64,000 nt of DNA, from NCBI RefSeq assembly GCF_014931415.1, contig NZ_CP063121.1, positions 1,736,001 through 1,800,000 on the forward strand, read 5' to 3'. Position 1 is the stretch's first letter. Each line of letters starts with the position of its first letter. The DNA is from Haemophilus parainfluenzae (lineage in GTDB: Bacteria; Pseudomonadota; Gammaproteobacteria; Enterobacterales; Pasteurellaceae). This document shows, one piece after another, positions 57,001 through 64,000 of this stretch. The notes under the pieces are model-generated. The model saw only the letters and a list, made by a program, of their open reading frames with translations, had not been told where the DNA came from and ran no database searches. The translations under genes and the position numbers were made by a program.

Positions 57001-57461
57001 GAACTAAATAGAATGGCTACAATAGTAAGCGCTTGAATGACACCGTTTGCCATACCGATATTTTCAGTGCCCACAATTGATTTAATAATGCTATATTTGG
57101 CCGGAGAATAGACCGCACTTTGCGCTGCCAAAATCAATGTCAGTACAAAGGAAATAGCAAACATACCCGTCATATAACTCAATAAAATCCCAGCACTGAT
57201 CAGCACAGCCGCTAAACTGCTATAACGAATCACATTGGTGCGAGAAAATTTATCGTTAATAAATGCCGAAGGCGAAAATAAGAAAATAAATGGCAATAAA
57301 ATCATGGCATTAATTAATGCCGTTAAAATAACCAAACTCTCGCCTGAAAAACTTTTCAGCAACACATTTTGAATGGTAATTTTATGTGCCAAATCCACAC
57401 TGGCATTAATAAAGGCAATGGCTAAATAAGGTACAAAGCCAGCATATTTTAAGAGTTTCAT
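54012..57461 (-). CDS. aas: Trifunctional LplT-PlsC-acyl-ACP synthetase fusion (Aas)
   Basis: This 1149-residue protein fuses three activities for lysophospholipid repair. Residues 1-~410 form a twelve-helix MFS transporter like LplT, which flips lysophosphatidylethanolamine inward. Residues ~430-620 are a PlsC-type acyltransferase with the HX4D motif in LGNHISWIDWLVLQ and FPEGHIS. Residues ~650-1149 are an AMP-binding acyl-ACP synthetase with FSSGSEGDPKGIELSHKNLL, GYGATETAPVAS and YKTGDKGHID. E. coli encodes LplT and Aas as separate neighbours. The start overlaps the stop of the MerR gene (ATGA). The mechanism is inferred from the parts. Confidence 0.92.
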   Translation of the reverse strand: MKLLKYAGFVPYLAIAFINASVDLAHKITIQNVLLKSFSGESLVILTALINAMILLPFIFLFSPSAFINDKFSRTNVIRYSSLAAVLISAGILLSYMTGMFAISFVLTLILAAQSAVYSPAKYSIIKSIVGTENIGMANGVIQALTIVAILFSSFVFSFFFEAHYVASDDPNEVLQSVWVIGVALVLLSALEAYFAFKIPFFKQEAENTDGQFDMRKYLSLGYLKDNVRTLKADQNIWLSVIGLSLFWGVSQIIVAAFPAHYKAMFNEDNAIVIQAILAVSGIGLALGSYLAGRASRLHIELGIVPLGALGICVSLFFLTLAQSGVVLALCSFVFGFSGGLLIVPLNATIQYFAPEKISGKIMAGNNFVQNVFMVVFLLLSIVFVQLNVSTQGLFLVTSVACFAASLYTMSKVPHLFTRLFLLFALKANYRFHVDGLKNLPQSGGVLLLGNHISWIDWLVLQAASPRAIKFVMYRPIYNKWYLTWFFRIFKVIPIGGGSSRESIETIREYLARGEVVALFPEGHISYNGQINEFQKGFEYVLKDLENVTTVPFYLRGLWGSSFSRADSFYKNLTKRQGKREILVAFGKPIHGFIDATAMKQKVLELSFSVWEKVMSKRKPLMHHWLSSAKSNLFKEAAVDAQGTKLNNLKFIAAVLMFVKTLKAALGDEKNVGVLLPSSSIGAIINMTLMVMGKVPVNLNYTLSPEVMEKALKKANISQVITSEKFLDKLNTKGFDFSQVVADKALFMENLGKSITKANKVRSFLTAFLAPQWWIKLRYFADVSLEDNATILFSSGSEGDPKGIELSHKNLLTNIKQIGELLNFHKDDVILNSLPIFHSFGLTVTTLLPLCEGIKMVSVADPTDGATVGKMCARHRVSILFGTSTFFRLYVRNKKFHPLMLQNVRMVIAGAEKLKADVKEAFKLKFGLEIYEGYGATETAPVASVNMPNLLDPETLQEFTFNQAGTVGMPLPGTIIKIVDPESLQELPVGEDGLILIGGGQVMKGYLNAPEKTAEVIVEIDGVRYYKTGDKGHIDHNGFITIVDRYSRFAKVGGEMISLGSVEEKLSQVFDEENQFVAVALSDDKKGESIVLLIKSALSLDEINERIKGLNVPPIMLPSQVFLVDEIPMLGSGKVDFKGAKNLAMSLVK

Positions 57462-58099
57462 TTCGCACTCTCCGCTTGATAAAGATTAAAGGTTTTCATA
57501 TTCAAGAGATACGGTTTTAACACTAACAATAAATCAAATAAGTGTTTTAATTTTTCATCTTTTTGTTCGCTATTGGCTAATGCCGCTAAAGTCACATTCA
57601 CCTCTTTTTCCGCTAACATTTTCGCAGCGGCCAAATAAGCTTTCACCACATCCATTTCGGCTTCATCACAACGAGCTAAGATCGCCAAAATATCACGTTC
57701 TTTTGCTGTAAAAATGCCTTCACGAGGATTCAATAAGCCTTCCGCTACCATGTCTTCTATTTGTTCAGCGGAAAGATGAAATTCTGCAGAGAGCTGCTCG
57801 ACTGAAAATACTTCATTTTCAGCCCCCATGATAATGTCTAATAATCCAATAAGGCTTTCATAAGGATTATTCCAATCAAAACTAGGATGAGCAAAAAGTG
57901 CTTTAATTTGTGAAATCGTCGCATTGAAATTGCTTTGTAAATATTTAATAAAGCTGAGCAGCTCTACACAATATTCATCATAAAGATGAAAATTCGGTTT
58001 ATCTTTTACTGGTTCTGGCAACAAACCTTCTTTCACATAGTACAGCACCGTGGATTTTGGTGTCTGACTGAGCTTAACCAAATCATTCATTTTTAACAT
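57458..58099 (-). CDS. MerR-family transcriptional regulator upstream of aas
   Basis: A 213-residue regulator with an N-terminal MerR winged helix (MNDLVKLSQTPKSTVLYYVK EGLLPEP), missing the usual Arg/Tyr spacing variants of metal sensors, and then a longer helical C-terminal domain with no cysteine cluster, so a metal or redox role is unlikely. A second helix-turn-helix-like segment is seen at about 118-140 (VEQLSAEFHLSAEQIEDMVA). It overlaps aas by 4 bp (ATGA), so it probably controls its own operon in response to a membrane lipid or fatty-acid signal; that is inference. A GAGGG box lies 8 bases before the ATG. Confidence 0.85.
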   Translation of the reverse strand: MLKMNDLVKLSQTPKSTVLYYVKEGLLPEPVKDKPNFHLYDEYCVELLSFIKYLQSNFNATISQIKALFAHPSFDWNNPYESLIGLLDIIMGAENEVFSVEQLSAEFHLSAEQIEDMVAEGLLNPREGIFTAKERDILAILARCDEAEMDVVKAYLAAAKMLAEKEVNVTLAALANSEQKDEKLKHLFDLLLVLKPYLLNMKTFNLYQAESAK

Positions 58100-58194
58100 A
58101 AGGATTTCCCTCTAGGTTGATTTGTTGTGTATTGTATCGTATAAAAATAAAAAGTAAATAGTGTTACTCTACACTTTTATTTAATTTAATAAAA

Positions 58195-58224
58195 AAAGTT
58201 GTTCACCACATCATGAACAACTTT
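58195..58224 (-). terminator. Terminator after the peptide-binding lipoprotein gene
   Basis: AAAGTTGTTCA (58195-58205) pairs perfectly with TGAACAACTTT (58214-58224). A T tract follows on the minus strand (complement of 58191-58197), so it ends the two-gene unit upstream. Confidence 0.88.
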
Positions 58225-58235
58225 CTTAATCAGTT

Positions 58236-59798
58236 TTAGCTTTCAACTTTTCGCCATAGATCCTTACTGTAAATAACGCCCACTGGATTTTTCTTCGCCC
58301 CCATAATAGTTGGAGAAAGATAAACTGGCGTGGTGTATTGGAAAAGCGGTAAAGCAAGGTTTTCCTGTTGGATCTTCTCACTTAATTTTAAGTAAATTTC
58401 TGACCGCTCTTTTTCATTTAAGCTTTGCAATGCTTGCTCAAAAAGTTGATCGTATTCTGCATTGGCATAGCCATTTTTATTATCAGGACTTTTAGAATAG
58501 AACAACCCCAAGAATGCCATCGGATGATTGAAATCTGCACACCAGCCAGAACGAATGACTTGAAAATCACCTTTTTGGCGTTTCATTTGTAATGTTTGCC
58601 AATTGACTGGTTGAGCATCCACGCGCAACATATCTGATTGAGTCAATTGCCCCACTAAGCGCTGCGCGATATTCACATGCAATGGCGCATCATCATAAAG
58701 CATATTTAAATGCAATGGATGTCTTTCATCAATTTTATTTTGAGCCAATAATTGCTCGGCAACAACGGGCTCCCATCTTGAGTCTTGTCCATTTAACATG
58801 GCTTTCGGTAAAAAATACGAACTCGGAATTGCTGCTGGAATCTCATTATTCACAATATTAGTGACAGAGACCAACGACGCAATCGCCTTACGCACATCGG
58901 CCTTAGCAACTTTAGGATCTTTCAGATTAAATTCATAAAAATATCCACAAAGCTGCGGAAAATGCTGAAGATCTGAGTGTACTTCCGGCATATCAACCAC
59001 CACATCAAATTCAGCCAATTTAGGTGCAACAAAAGGCAAATAGGCTACGCGTTCAAAAGCGACATTATTTTTCTGCCAATAATAGGGGTTTTTCGCTAAG
59101 TGTATGCTTCTCACACTTTCACTTTCGATCATATAAGCCCCATTAGTCACAGGGGAATCAGGATCACTATATTGTGGCACAAGGCTAATATGCGCCAACA
59201 TTTCCGGCAAATACGGTGTTGGTTTATCAAGCTCAATACGTAAAGTGCGGTCATTTTCTGCATAAATGCCTAAGCTCTTAAAAGGTTTATTTTTTTCTAA
59301 AACGCCTTTCGCATTTTTTAGATTAAGATAAGCCAAATAAGATCTTAATGGACTATTTGATTGAGACAATGCTTGCCAAGAAAGCATGACATCCTGAGCA
59401 ACTAAAGGTTCACCGTTTGACCAACGAAGCCCTTCACGCAAGGTAAAGATCCAAGTTTTGTTATCTTTTGTTTGCCAACTTTCTGCGATACCAGGCACGA
59501 TTCGTCCTTCCTGATCATAAGCCGTTAAGCCTTCATATAAATCGCGCAATAAGTTTTCTTGTTCAGGATAACGCACAAACCAAGGCTCAAAAGAAGGAGA
59601 ATGAGTAAACGCCCGAGTCAGTAAAGTCCTACTCGGTTTTGATGTATTTTCTTGTTCGATAGACTGACTTTGTGTTGGTTGCTCTTCTGCTGCCGCGTTT
59701 GTAGATTTAGGACTGTTTAATTTATCACAACCACTCAATCCAAAAACGATACCGAAAATGACCGCACTTTTAAGCCAAGTAAAGAAAGAATTATCCAT
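58236..59798 (-). CDS. Periplasmic oligopeptide-binding lipoprotein (SBP family 5, OppA-like)
   Basis: This is a 520-residue family 5 solute-binding protein of the kind that binds peptides, nickel or haem for ABC uptake. The N-terminus is a lipoprotein signal with lipobox LSGC (SAVIFGIVFGLSGC). Family segments include AFTHSPSFEPWFVRYPEQEN, WIFTLREGLRWSNGEPLVAQD and MSWQALSQSNSPLRSYLAYL. No permease or ATPase gene is adjacent, so it must share a transporter encoded elsewhere. The ATG at 59798 overlaps the DUF454 gene by 8 bp; a TTG at 59804 is an alternative. H. influenzae has a similar orphan lipoprotein next to prlC. The ligand is unknown. Confidence 0.85.
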   Translation of the reverse strand: MDNSFFTWLKSAVIFGIVFGLSGCDKLNSPKSTNAAAEEQPTQSQSIEQENTSKPSRTLLTRAFTHSPSFEPWFVRYPEQENLLRDLYEGLTAYDQEGRIVPGIAESWQTKDNKTWIFTLREGLRWSNGEPLVAQDVMLSWQALSQSNSPLRSYLAYLNLKNAKGVLEKNKPFKSLGIYAENDRTLRIELDKPTPYLPEMLAHISLVPQYSDPDSPVTNGAYMIESESVRSIHLAKNPYYWQKNNVAFERVAYLPFVAPKLAEFDVVVDMPEVHSDLQHFPQLCGYFYEFNLKDPKVAKADVRKAIASLVSVTNIVNNEIPAAIPSSYFLPKAMLNGQDSRWEPVVAEQLLAQNKIDERHPLHLNMLYDDAPLHVNIAQRLVGQLTQSDMLRVDAQPVNWQTLQMKRQKGDFQVIRSGWCADFNHPMAFLGLFYSKSPDNKNGYANAEYDQLFEQALQSLNEKERSEIYLKLSEKIQQENLALPLFQYTTPVYLSPTIMGAKKNPVGVIYSKDLWRKVES

Positions 59799-60270
59799 TT
59801 TCAACGTCTTCTGTTTTAATCCAAAAGAAAAAGAACCAATATTTTACCGCAATTAAAATGGCAATGATCGTTCGCCCCACTACACTTGGAGTAAAGTAAA
59901 AGCCAATTAAAAGCATCGTAGTTGAAAAGGTTAGAATAGAAATTTTTGCTTTTTTTGTTAATGCACGACGTTCATTAAAGGATTTTAGGTGCTTTTGATA
60001 AAGCTTCGTCCCTAAAAACCATTGTTCTAAACGAGAAGAACCTTTCGCAAAAGAATAAAGTGTAAGCAGTAAAAAAGGTGTTGTCGGAAGAATAGGTAAA
60101 AAAATACCAATAACACCTAATATTAAAGAAATGAATCCAAGAACAACATACATAGCCTTGGTTAAAGAAGTTTTTGGGAAAAACTTAAGTGAAACAACAC
60201 CTATAACAATCGTAAGAGCAATGATGCCAGAAAAAATGATAATAGAAAAAAAGGAAGCGCCGTTCATCAT
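59791..60270 (-). CDS. DUF454/YbaN-family membrane protein
   Basis: A 159-residue inner-membrane protein with about four membrane helices and the DUF454 signature GVIGIFLPILPTTPFLLLTLYSFAKGS, followed by the RRALTKKAK region. Function of the family is unknown. The frame extends to 60372, but ATG codons at 60270 and 60267, after TTTAGGGT, give the usual N-terminus. It overlaps the downstream lipoprotein gene by 8 bp and is divergent from prlC with a 113-bp gap. Confidence 0.85.
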   Translation of the reverse strand: MMNGASFFSIIIFSGIIALTIVIGVVSLKFFPKTSLTKAMYVVLGFISLILGVIGIFLPILPTTPFLLLTLYSFAKGSSRLEQWFLGTKLYQKHLKSFNERRALTKKAKISILTFSTTMLLIGFYFTPSVVGRTIIAILIAVKYWFFFFWIKTEDVENG

Positions 60271-60383
60271 AAACCCTAAATAAAAGTGATACGCAATTAT
60301 TACTGATTTTTTAGATTTTTCAACCTTGATATTATAGAATTTGTCGCAATTTACTAAAGAAACAGTTACCAAAAGGAATATTT

Positions 60384-62423
60384 ATGTCTAATCCATTACT
60401 TCATATTGAAGGCTTACCTCCGTTTTCTCAAATCAAACCAGAACATATTCAACCGGCAATCCAAAAACTCATCGAAGAAAATCGTCAAGCCATTGAACAA
60501 GTTCTAAAACAACCGCACTTTACTTGGGAAAACTTTATTGAACCCCTTTCTGAAGCAGGCGAACACCTAAGCCGTGCTTGGTCTCCCATCTCCCATTTAA
60601 ATTCAGTTAAAAACAGCCCTGAATTACGTGATGCGTACCAAGCCTGCTTACCACTACTCTCTGAATACAGCACTTGGGTAGGCCAACACGAAGGGTTATA
60701 CAATGCCTATTTATCCTTAAAAAATAGCCCTGAATTTGCCACTTATTCAGTGGCGCAAAAGAAAGCCATTGAAAATGCACTACGTGATTTTGAGCTTTCA
60801 GGTATCGGTTTATCTGAAGAAAAACAAAAACGTTATGGTGAGATTGTTGCTCGCTTATCTGAATTAAGCGCACAATTTAGCAATAATGTACTCGATGCCA
60901 CCATGGGCTGGGAAAAAGTCATTGAAGATGAAAGTGAATTAGCAGGTCTTCCTGAATCGGCATTACTTGCAGCAAAACAATCTGCTGAAAGCAAAGGCTT
61001 AAAAGGCTATCGCTTTACGCTAGAAATCCCAAGTTATTTGCCAATCATGACCTATTGCGAAAATGCAGCACTACGCGAAGAAATGTATCGTGCTTATGCA
61101 ACTCGCGCTTCTGATCAAGGTCCAAACGCAGGTAAATGGGATAACACAGCGATCATTGAAGAAATCATGACGTTACGCGTGGAACTAGCGAAACTGCTAG
61201 GTTTCAATACCTATACTGAACGCTCACTTGCGACCAAAATGGCAGAAAATCCACAACAAGTGTTAGATTTCTTAAATAACCTTGCAGATCGTTCAAAAGC
61301 GCAAGGTGAGAAAGAATTAGCGGAACTTAAAGCTTATTGTGAAAAAGAATTTGGCGTAACGGAACTTGCCCCTTGGGATATCAGTTTCTATTCTGAAAAA
61401 CAAAAACAACATTTATATGCGATCAATGATGAAGAACTTCGTCCTTATTTCCCTGAAGATCGCGTTATTTCGGGCTTATTTGAATTAATTAAACGTATTT
61501 TTAATATTCGTGCAGTTGAACGTTTTGGCGTAGATACTTGGCATAAAAATGTGCGTTTCTTTGATTTAATTGATGAAACGGGAGAAGTACGCGGCAGTTT
61601 CTATCTCGATCTTTATGCGCGCGAAAATAAACGTGGCGGCGCATGGATGGATGATTGTATCGGCAGAAAACGCAATGCCGACGGTTCAAGTCAAAAACCT
61701 GTTGCCTATTTAACCTGTAACTTCAATGCACCTATTGGTGATAAACCTGCACTATTCACCCATGATGAAGTCACGACTCTCTTCCATGAGTTTGGTCACG
61801 GCATTCACCATATGCTCACCAAAGTTGATGTGCCTGATGTTGCGGGTATCAATGGTGTTCCTTGGGATGCAGTAGAACTTCCAAGTCAATTTATGGAAAA
61901 CTGGTGTTGGGAAAAAGAAGCCCTTGATTTTATCTCTGGTCACTTTGAAACGCACGAACCGTTACCAGAAGAAAAATTAAATCAACTTCTCAAAGCGAAA
62001 AACTACCAAGCAGCGATGTTTGTGTTACGTCAGCTTGAATTTGGCTTGTTTGATTTTACCCTTCATCATACTTTTGAACCAGGCAAAGCTAATCAAGTAC
62101 TTGATACCTTAAAAGCAGTGAAAGATAAAGTTGCCGTAATTAAAGGCGTTGAATGGGCAAGAACACCACATAGCTTTAGCCATATCTTTGCTGGCGGTTA
62201 CGCAGCCGGTTATTACAGCTACTTATGGGCTGAAGTGTTATCTGCAGATGCATTCTCTCGCTTTGAAGAAGAAGGAATTTTCAATCCAGTTACCGGTAAA
62301 TCTTTCTTGGATGAAATTCTCACTCGCGGTGGCTCTGAAGAACCAATGGTCTTATTCAAACGCTTCCGTGGACGTGAACCTCAATTAGACGCATTACTTC
62401 GTCATAAAGGCATTGCGAACTAA
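60384..62423 (+). CDS. prlC: Oligopeptidase A
   Basis: PrlC (OpdA) is a cytoplasmic zinc metallopeptidase of family M3 that degrades peptides, including cleaved signal peptides. The 679-residue protein has the long N-terminal helical lobe and the zinc motif LFHEFGHGIHHMLT near residue 465, with the third ligand glutamate in SQFMENWCWE. Length equals E. coli PrlC (680). The ATG follows AAAAGGAAT. It is next to an oligopeptide-binding lipoprotein gene, which may supply substrates; that link is only contextual. Confidence 0.96.
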   Translation: MSNPLLHIEGLPPFSQIKPEHIQPAIQKLIEENRQAIEQVLKQPHFTWENFIEPLSEAGEHLSRAWSPISHLNSVKNSPELRDAYQACLPLLSEYSTWVGQHEGLYNAYLSLKNSPEFATYSVAQKKAIENALRDFELSGIGLSEEKQKRYGEIVARLSELSAQFSNNVLDATMGWEKVIEDESELAGLPESALLAAKQSAESKGLKGYRFTLEIPSYLPIMTYCENAALREEMYRAYATRASDQGPNAGKWDNTAIIEEIMTLRVELAKLLGFNTYTERSLATKMAENPQQVLDFLNNLADRSKAQGEKELAELKAYCEKEFGVTELAPWDISFYSEKQKQHLYAINDEELRPYFPEDRVISGLFELIKRIFNIRAVERFGVDTWHKNVRFFDLIDETGEVRGSFYLDLYARENKRGGAWMDDCIGRKRNADGSSQKPVAYLTCNFNAPIGDKPALFTHDEVTTLFHEFGHGIHHMLTKVDVPDVAGINGVPWDAVELPSQFMENWCWEKEALDFISGHFETHEPLPEEKLNQLLKAKNYQAAMFVLRQLEFGLFDFTLHHTFEPGKANQVLDTLKAVKDKVAVIKGVEWARTPHSFSHIFAGGYAAGYYSYLWAEVLSADAFSRFEEEGIFNPVTGKSFLDEILTRGGSEEPMVLFKRFRGREPQLDALLRHKGIAN

Positions 62424-62430
62424 TAACTAA

Positions 62431-62463
62431 AAAAAGAGCGGTCAAATTTTTGACCGTTTTTTT
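62431..62463 (+). terminator. Degenerate-USS terminator after prlC
   Basis: AGCGGTCAAA (62437-62446) and TTTGACCGTT pair with a short loop, followed by seven T. It uses a variant USS (GAGCGGTC). Confidence 0.78.
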
Positions 62464-62486
62464 ATCTTCCAATATGCAGAAAATAA

Positions 62487-62514
62487 AAAAGCCCTCGGTA
62501 ATCCGAAGGCTTTT
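62487..62514 (-). terminator. Terminator of rpsO
   Basis: AAAAGCCCTCGG and CCGAAGGCTTTT pair around TAAT with one bulged or mismatched base. The A run at about 62485-62490 gives a T tract on the minus strand just after rpsO. Confidence 0.82.
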
Positions 62515-62536
62515 ATTTTTACTATCGTAATAAAAA

Positions 62537-62806
62537 TTAGCGACGTAAACCTAAACGAGCGATAGTGCTTTGGTATAAAGCAAGATCAGTACGTTTTAAG
62601 TAGTCTAAAAGTTTACGACGACGAGAAACCATACGTAATAAACCACGACGACCATGGTGGTCTTTTTTGTGCTCAGCAAAGTGAGCTTGTAAGTGGTTGA
62701 TTTGTGCAGTTAATAATGCGATTTGAACTTCAGAAGAACCAGTATCTTTCGCATCGCGACCAAATTCAGCAACGATTGCTGCTTTTTTTTCAGTACTTAG
62801 AGACAT
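62537..62806 (-). CDS. rpsO: 30S ribosomal protein S15
   Basis: S15 is a primary 16S rRNA-binding protein of the small subunit. The 89 residues match E. coli S15 in length and sequence ([60 protein letters not shown]). An AGGAG box precedes the ATG. It is monocistronic here with its own terminator; pnp, its common neighbour, is not in the window. In E. coli S15 represses its own translation, but I did not identify the pseudoknot operator. Confidence 0.97.
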   Translation of the reverse strand: MSLSTEKKAAIVAEFGRDAKDTGSSEVQIALLTAQINHLQAHFAEHKKDHHGRRGLLRMVSRRRKLLDYLKRTDLALYQSTIARLGLRR

Positions 62807-62936
62807 TTTTTACTCCTAAAAGGTAGTGTTATTAATACATCATTCGCCGATCTCTAACTCAGCGATGACAAGGAGCCTGAATTTTAACGATTGAGCAGGA
62901 TAAAGGCAAGCTTTATTCTACTCATTCCTTAATAAA

Positions 62937-64000
62937 TTAATCTTTCAGCGCTTTAATTTTCTCAATTACGTTCGTAGTTGAACAGCCATTTTCGAAATTC
63001 AATACGCGAACATCGCCGCCGTTCGCCCACACTTCTTTACTGCCAGCAATCTCTTCTGGTTTGTAATCGCCGCCTTTCACCAATAAATCCGGTAAAATAT
63101 CGCCGATTAAACGTTGTGGTGTATCTTCATCAAAAGAAACCACCCAATCCACAGAGGCTAAGCCTGCCAATACTGCCATACGTGCATTCAGATTGTTAAT
63201 TGGACGACTTTCACCTTTTAAGCGTTTGACTGAATCATCCGTATTCACGGCAACAATTAAACGATCGCCAAGTTTGCGAGCATTTTCTAAATAAGACACA
63301 TGGCCAGGGTGAAGAATGTCAAAACAACCGTTTGTCATTACAATTTTCTCACCGCGCGCTTTAGCATGAGCTACCGCAATTTTTAATTGGCTTTCTGACA
63401 TAATACCAAAGCCTGTTTCAGAACGGCCATGGATTGCATTCTCTAATTCCACCGTAGAAACGGTTGATGTACCCAATTTACCGACCACAATACCTGCCGC
63501 CACATTAGCTAAATAGCAAGATTCTTCAAAAGAACGACCATCTGCAAGTGAAGTTGCTAATACACTGATTACGGTATCGCCCGCCCCCGTTACATCGAAT
63601 ACTTCTTTTGCAACAGTTGGTAGATGAAACGGTTCTTGATTTGGACGAAGTAATGTCATGCCTTTTTCAGAGCGCGTCACTAAAAGTGCGGTCAATTCAA
63701 TGTCTGAAATTAATTTTAAACCTTTCTCAATGATTTCTTCTTCAGAACTGCATTTACCTACCACCGCTTCAAACTCTGACATATTTGGTGTCAGTAAAGT
63801 CGCACCACGATAACGTTCAAAATCTGTACCTTTTGGATCGATCAACACGGGTACGTTCGCTTTGCGTGCGATTTGGATCATCTTTTGCACATCTTTTAAC
63901 GTGCCTTTACCGTAATCAGAAAGCACTAACGCACCAAAGTTTTTCACTTCGGCTTCTAATTTCGCAAGCAACTCATGACATTCCACATTTTGGAAATCTT
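62937..64000 (-). CDS. hldE: Bifunctional heptose kinase/adenylyltransferase HldE (5' end outside window)
   Basis: HldE makes ADP-heptose for the lipooligosaccharide inner core: its N-terminal kinase phosphorylates heptose 7-phosphate at C1 and its C-terminal part attaches AMP to heptose 1-phosphate. The visible ~354 residues include the end of the PfkB-like kinase with the catalytic [16 protein letters not shown] near residue 130, and the complete nucleotidyltransferase with [20 protein letters not shown] and [14 protein letters not shown]. The frame runs off the right edge; E. coli HldE is 477 residues, so about 120 are missing. A GTG at 63986 is not a real start. A coding USS is at about 63684. 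Confidence 0.94.
   Translation of the reverse strand, partial: DFQNVECHELLAKLEAEVKNFGALVLSDYGKGTLKDVQKMIQIARKANVPVLIDPKGTDFERYRGATLLTPNMSEFEAVVGKCSSEEEIIEKGLKLISDIELTALLVTRSEKGMTLLRPNQEPFHLPTVAKEVFDVTGAGDTVISVLATSLADGRSFEESCYLANVAAGIVVGKLGTSTVSTVELENAIHGRSETGFGIMSESQLKIAVAHAKARGEKIVMTNGCFDILHPGHVSYLENARKLGDRLIVAVNTDDSVKRLKGESRPINNLNARMAVLAGLASVDWVVSFDEDTPQRLIGDILPDLLVKGGDYKPEEIAGSKEVWANGGDVRVLNFENGCSTTNVIEKIKALKD

Noticed and set aside
1..64000. CRISPR array, prophage, insertion sequence or toxin-antitoxin locus
   Set aside because: No regularly spaced repeats, transposase, integrase or phage genes were seen. The repeated elements are uptake signals and one 40-bp direct repeat pair.

Overview
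The window is a gene-dense, AT-rich gamma-proteobacterial chromosome segment. It belongs to the Pasteurellaceae, and within them to the Haemophilus influenzae group. The main evidence is the DNA uptake signal AAGTGCGGT/ACCGCACTT, which recurs throughout and very often forms inverted pairs between genes that double as terminators. Protein lengths and gene order (lrp-ftsK-lolA-rarA, letAB/proQ-prc, ycbB-ycbK-ycbL, DUF47-pit-ygiM-cca-lolB-ispE-prs) also fit. The oxaloacetate decarboxylase operon and the fused LplT-Aas protein make a Haemophilus parainfluenzae-like species a reasonable guess, but the species is inference. I saw no rRNA, tRNA, insertion sequence, prophage or CRISPR array.

Layout. 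1-2.7 kb: end of dinB, RNase P RNA (minus strand) with a near-ideal promoter, and kdsD-kdsC for Kdo synthesis. 2.7-12.4 kb: letA-letB lipid transport, proQ-prc, and a peptidoglycan group (L,D-transpeptidase, MepK-type endopeptidase, YcbL hydrolase). 12.4-18.1 kb: a candidate small RNA, pepT with an FNR-like site, and potABC/potD polyamine uptake. 18.1-26 kb: rarA, lolA, ftsK, lrp, radA and a CYTH protein. 26-32.7 kb: phosphate transport, cca, lolB, ispE and prs. 32.7-41.9 kb: a second candidate small RNA, mdh, argR, folC-accD-truA, rplY, dedA, ribE and norM. 41.9-42.6 kb: an AT-rich orphan gene between two nearly identical 40-bp direct repeats. 42.6-50.3 kb: rng, putP-cmoB, rlmM-gcvA, the GcvB small RNA and ilvE. 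50.3-54 kb: the Na+-pumping oxaloacetate decarboxylase operon behind a CRP-like site. 54-64 kb: a MerR regulator with a three-part LplT-PlsC-Aas fusion, a peptide-binding lipoprotein, prlC, rpsO and the C-terminal part of hldE.

Common themes are cell-envelope building and repair (kdsD/kdsC/hldE, letAB, lolA/lolB, LdtD/MepK, Aas), anaerobic and carbon-controlled metabolism (pepT, mdh, oadGAB, each close to FNR- or CRP-like motifs) and compact operons with many TAATG or ATGA stop/start overlaps.

The most interesting signals are non-coding. GcvB is recognisable beside gcvA. Two further intergenic RNAs, at 12419-12513 and 32702-32797 (both minus strand), have well-placed promoters, hairpins and intrinsic terminators, and I cannot match either to a named RNA. 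The first carries two anti-Shine-Dalgarno tracts and lies downstream of three GTAAA boxes spaced like CpxR sites. The second sits behind a CRP-like site at about -43.
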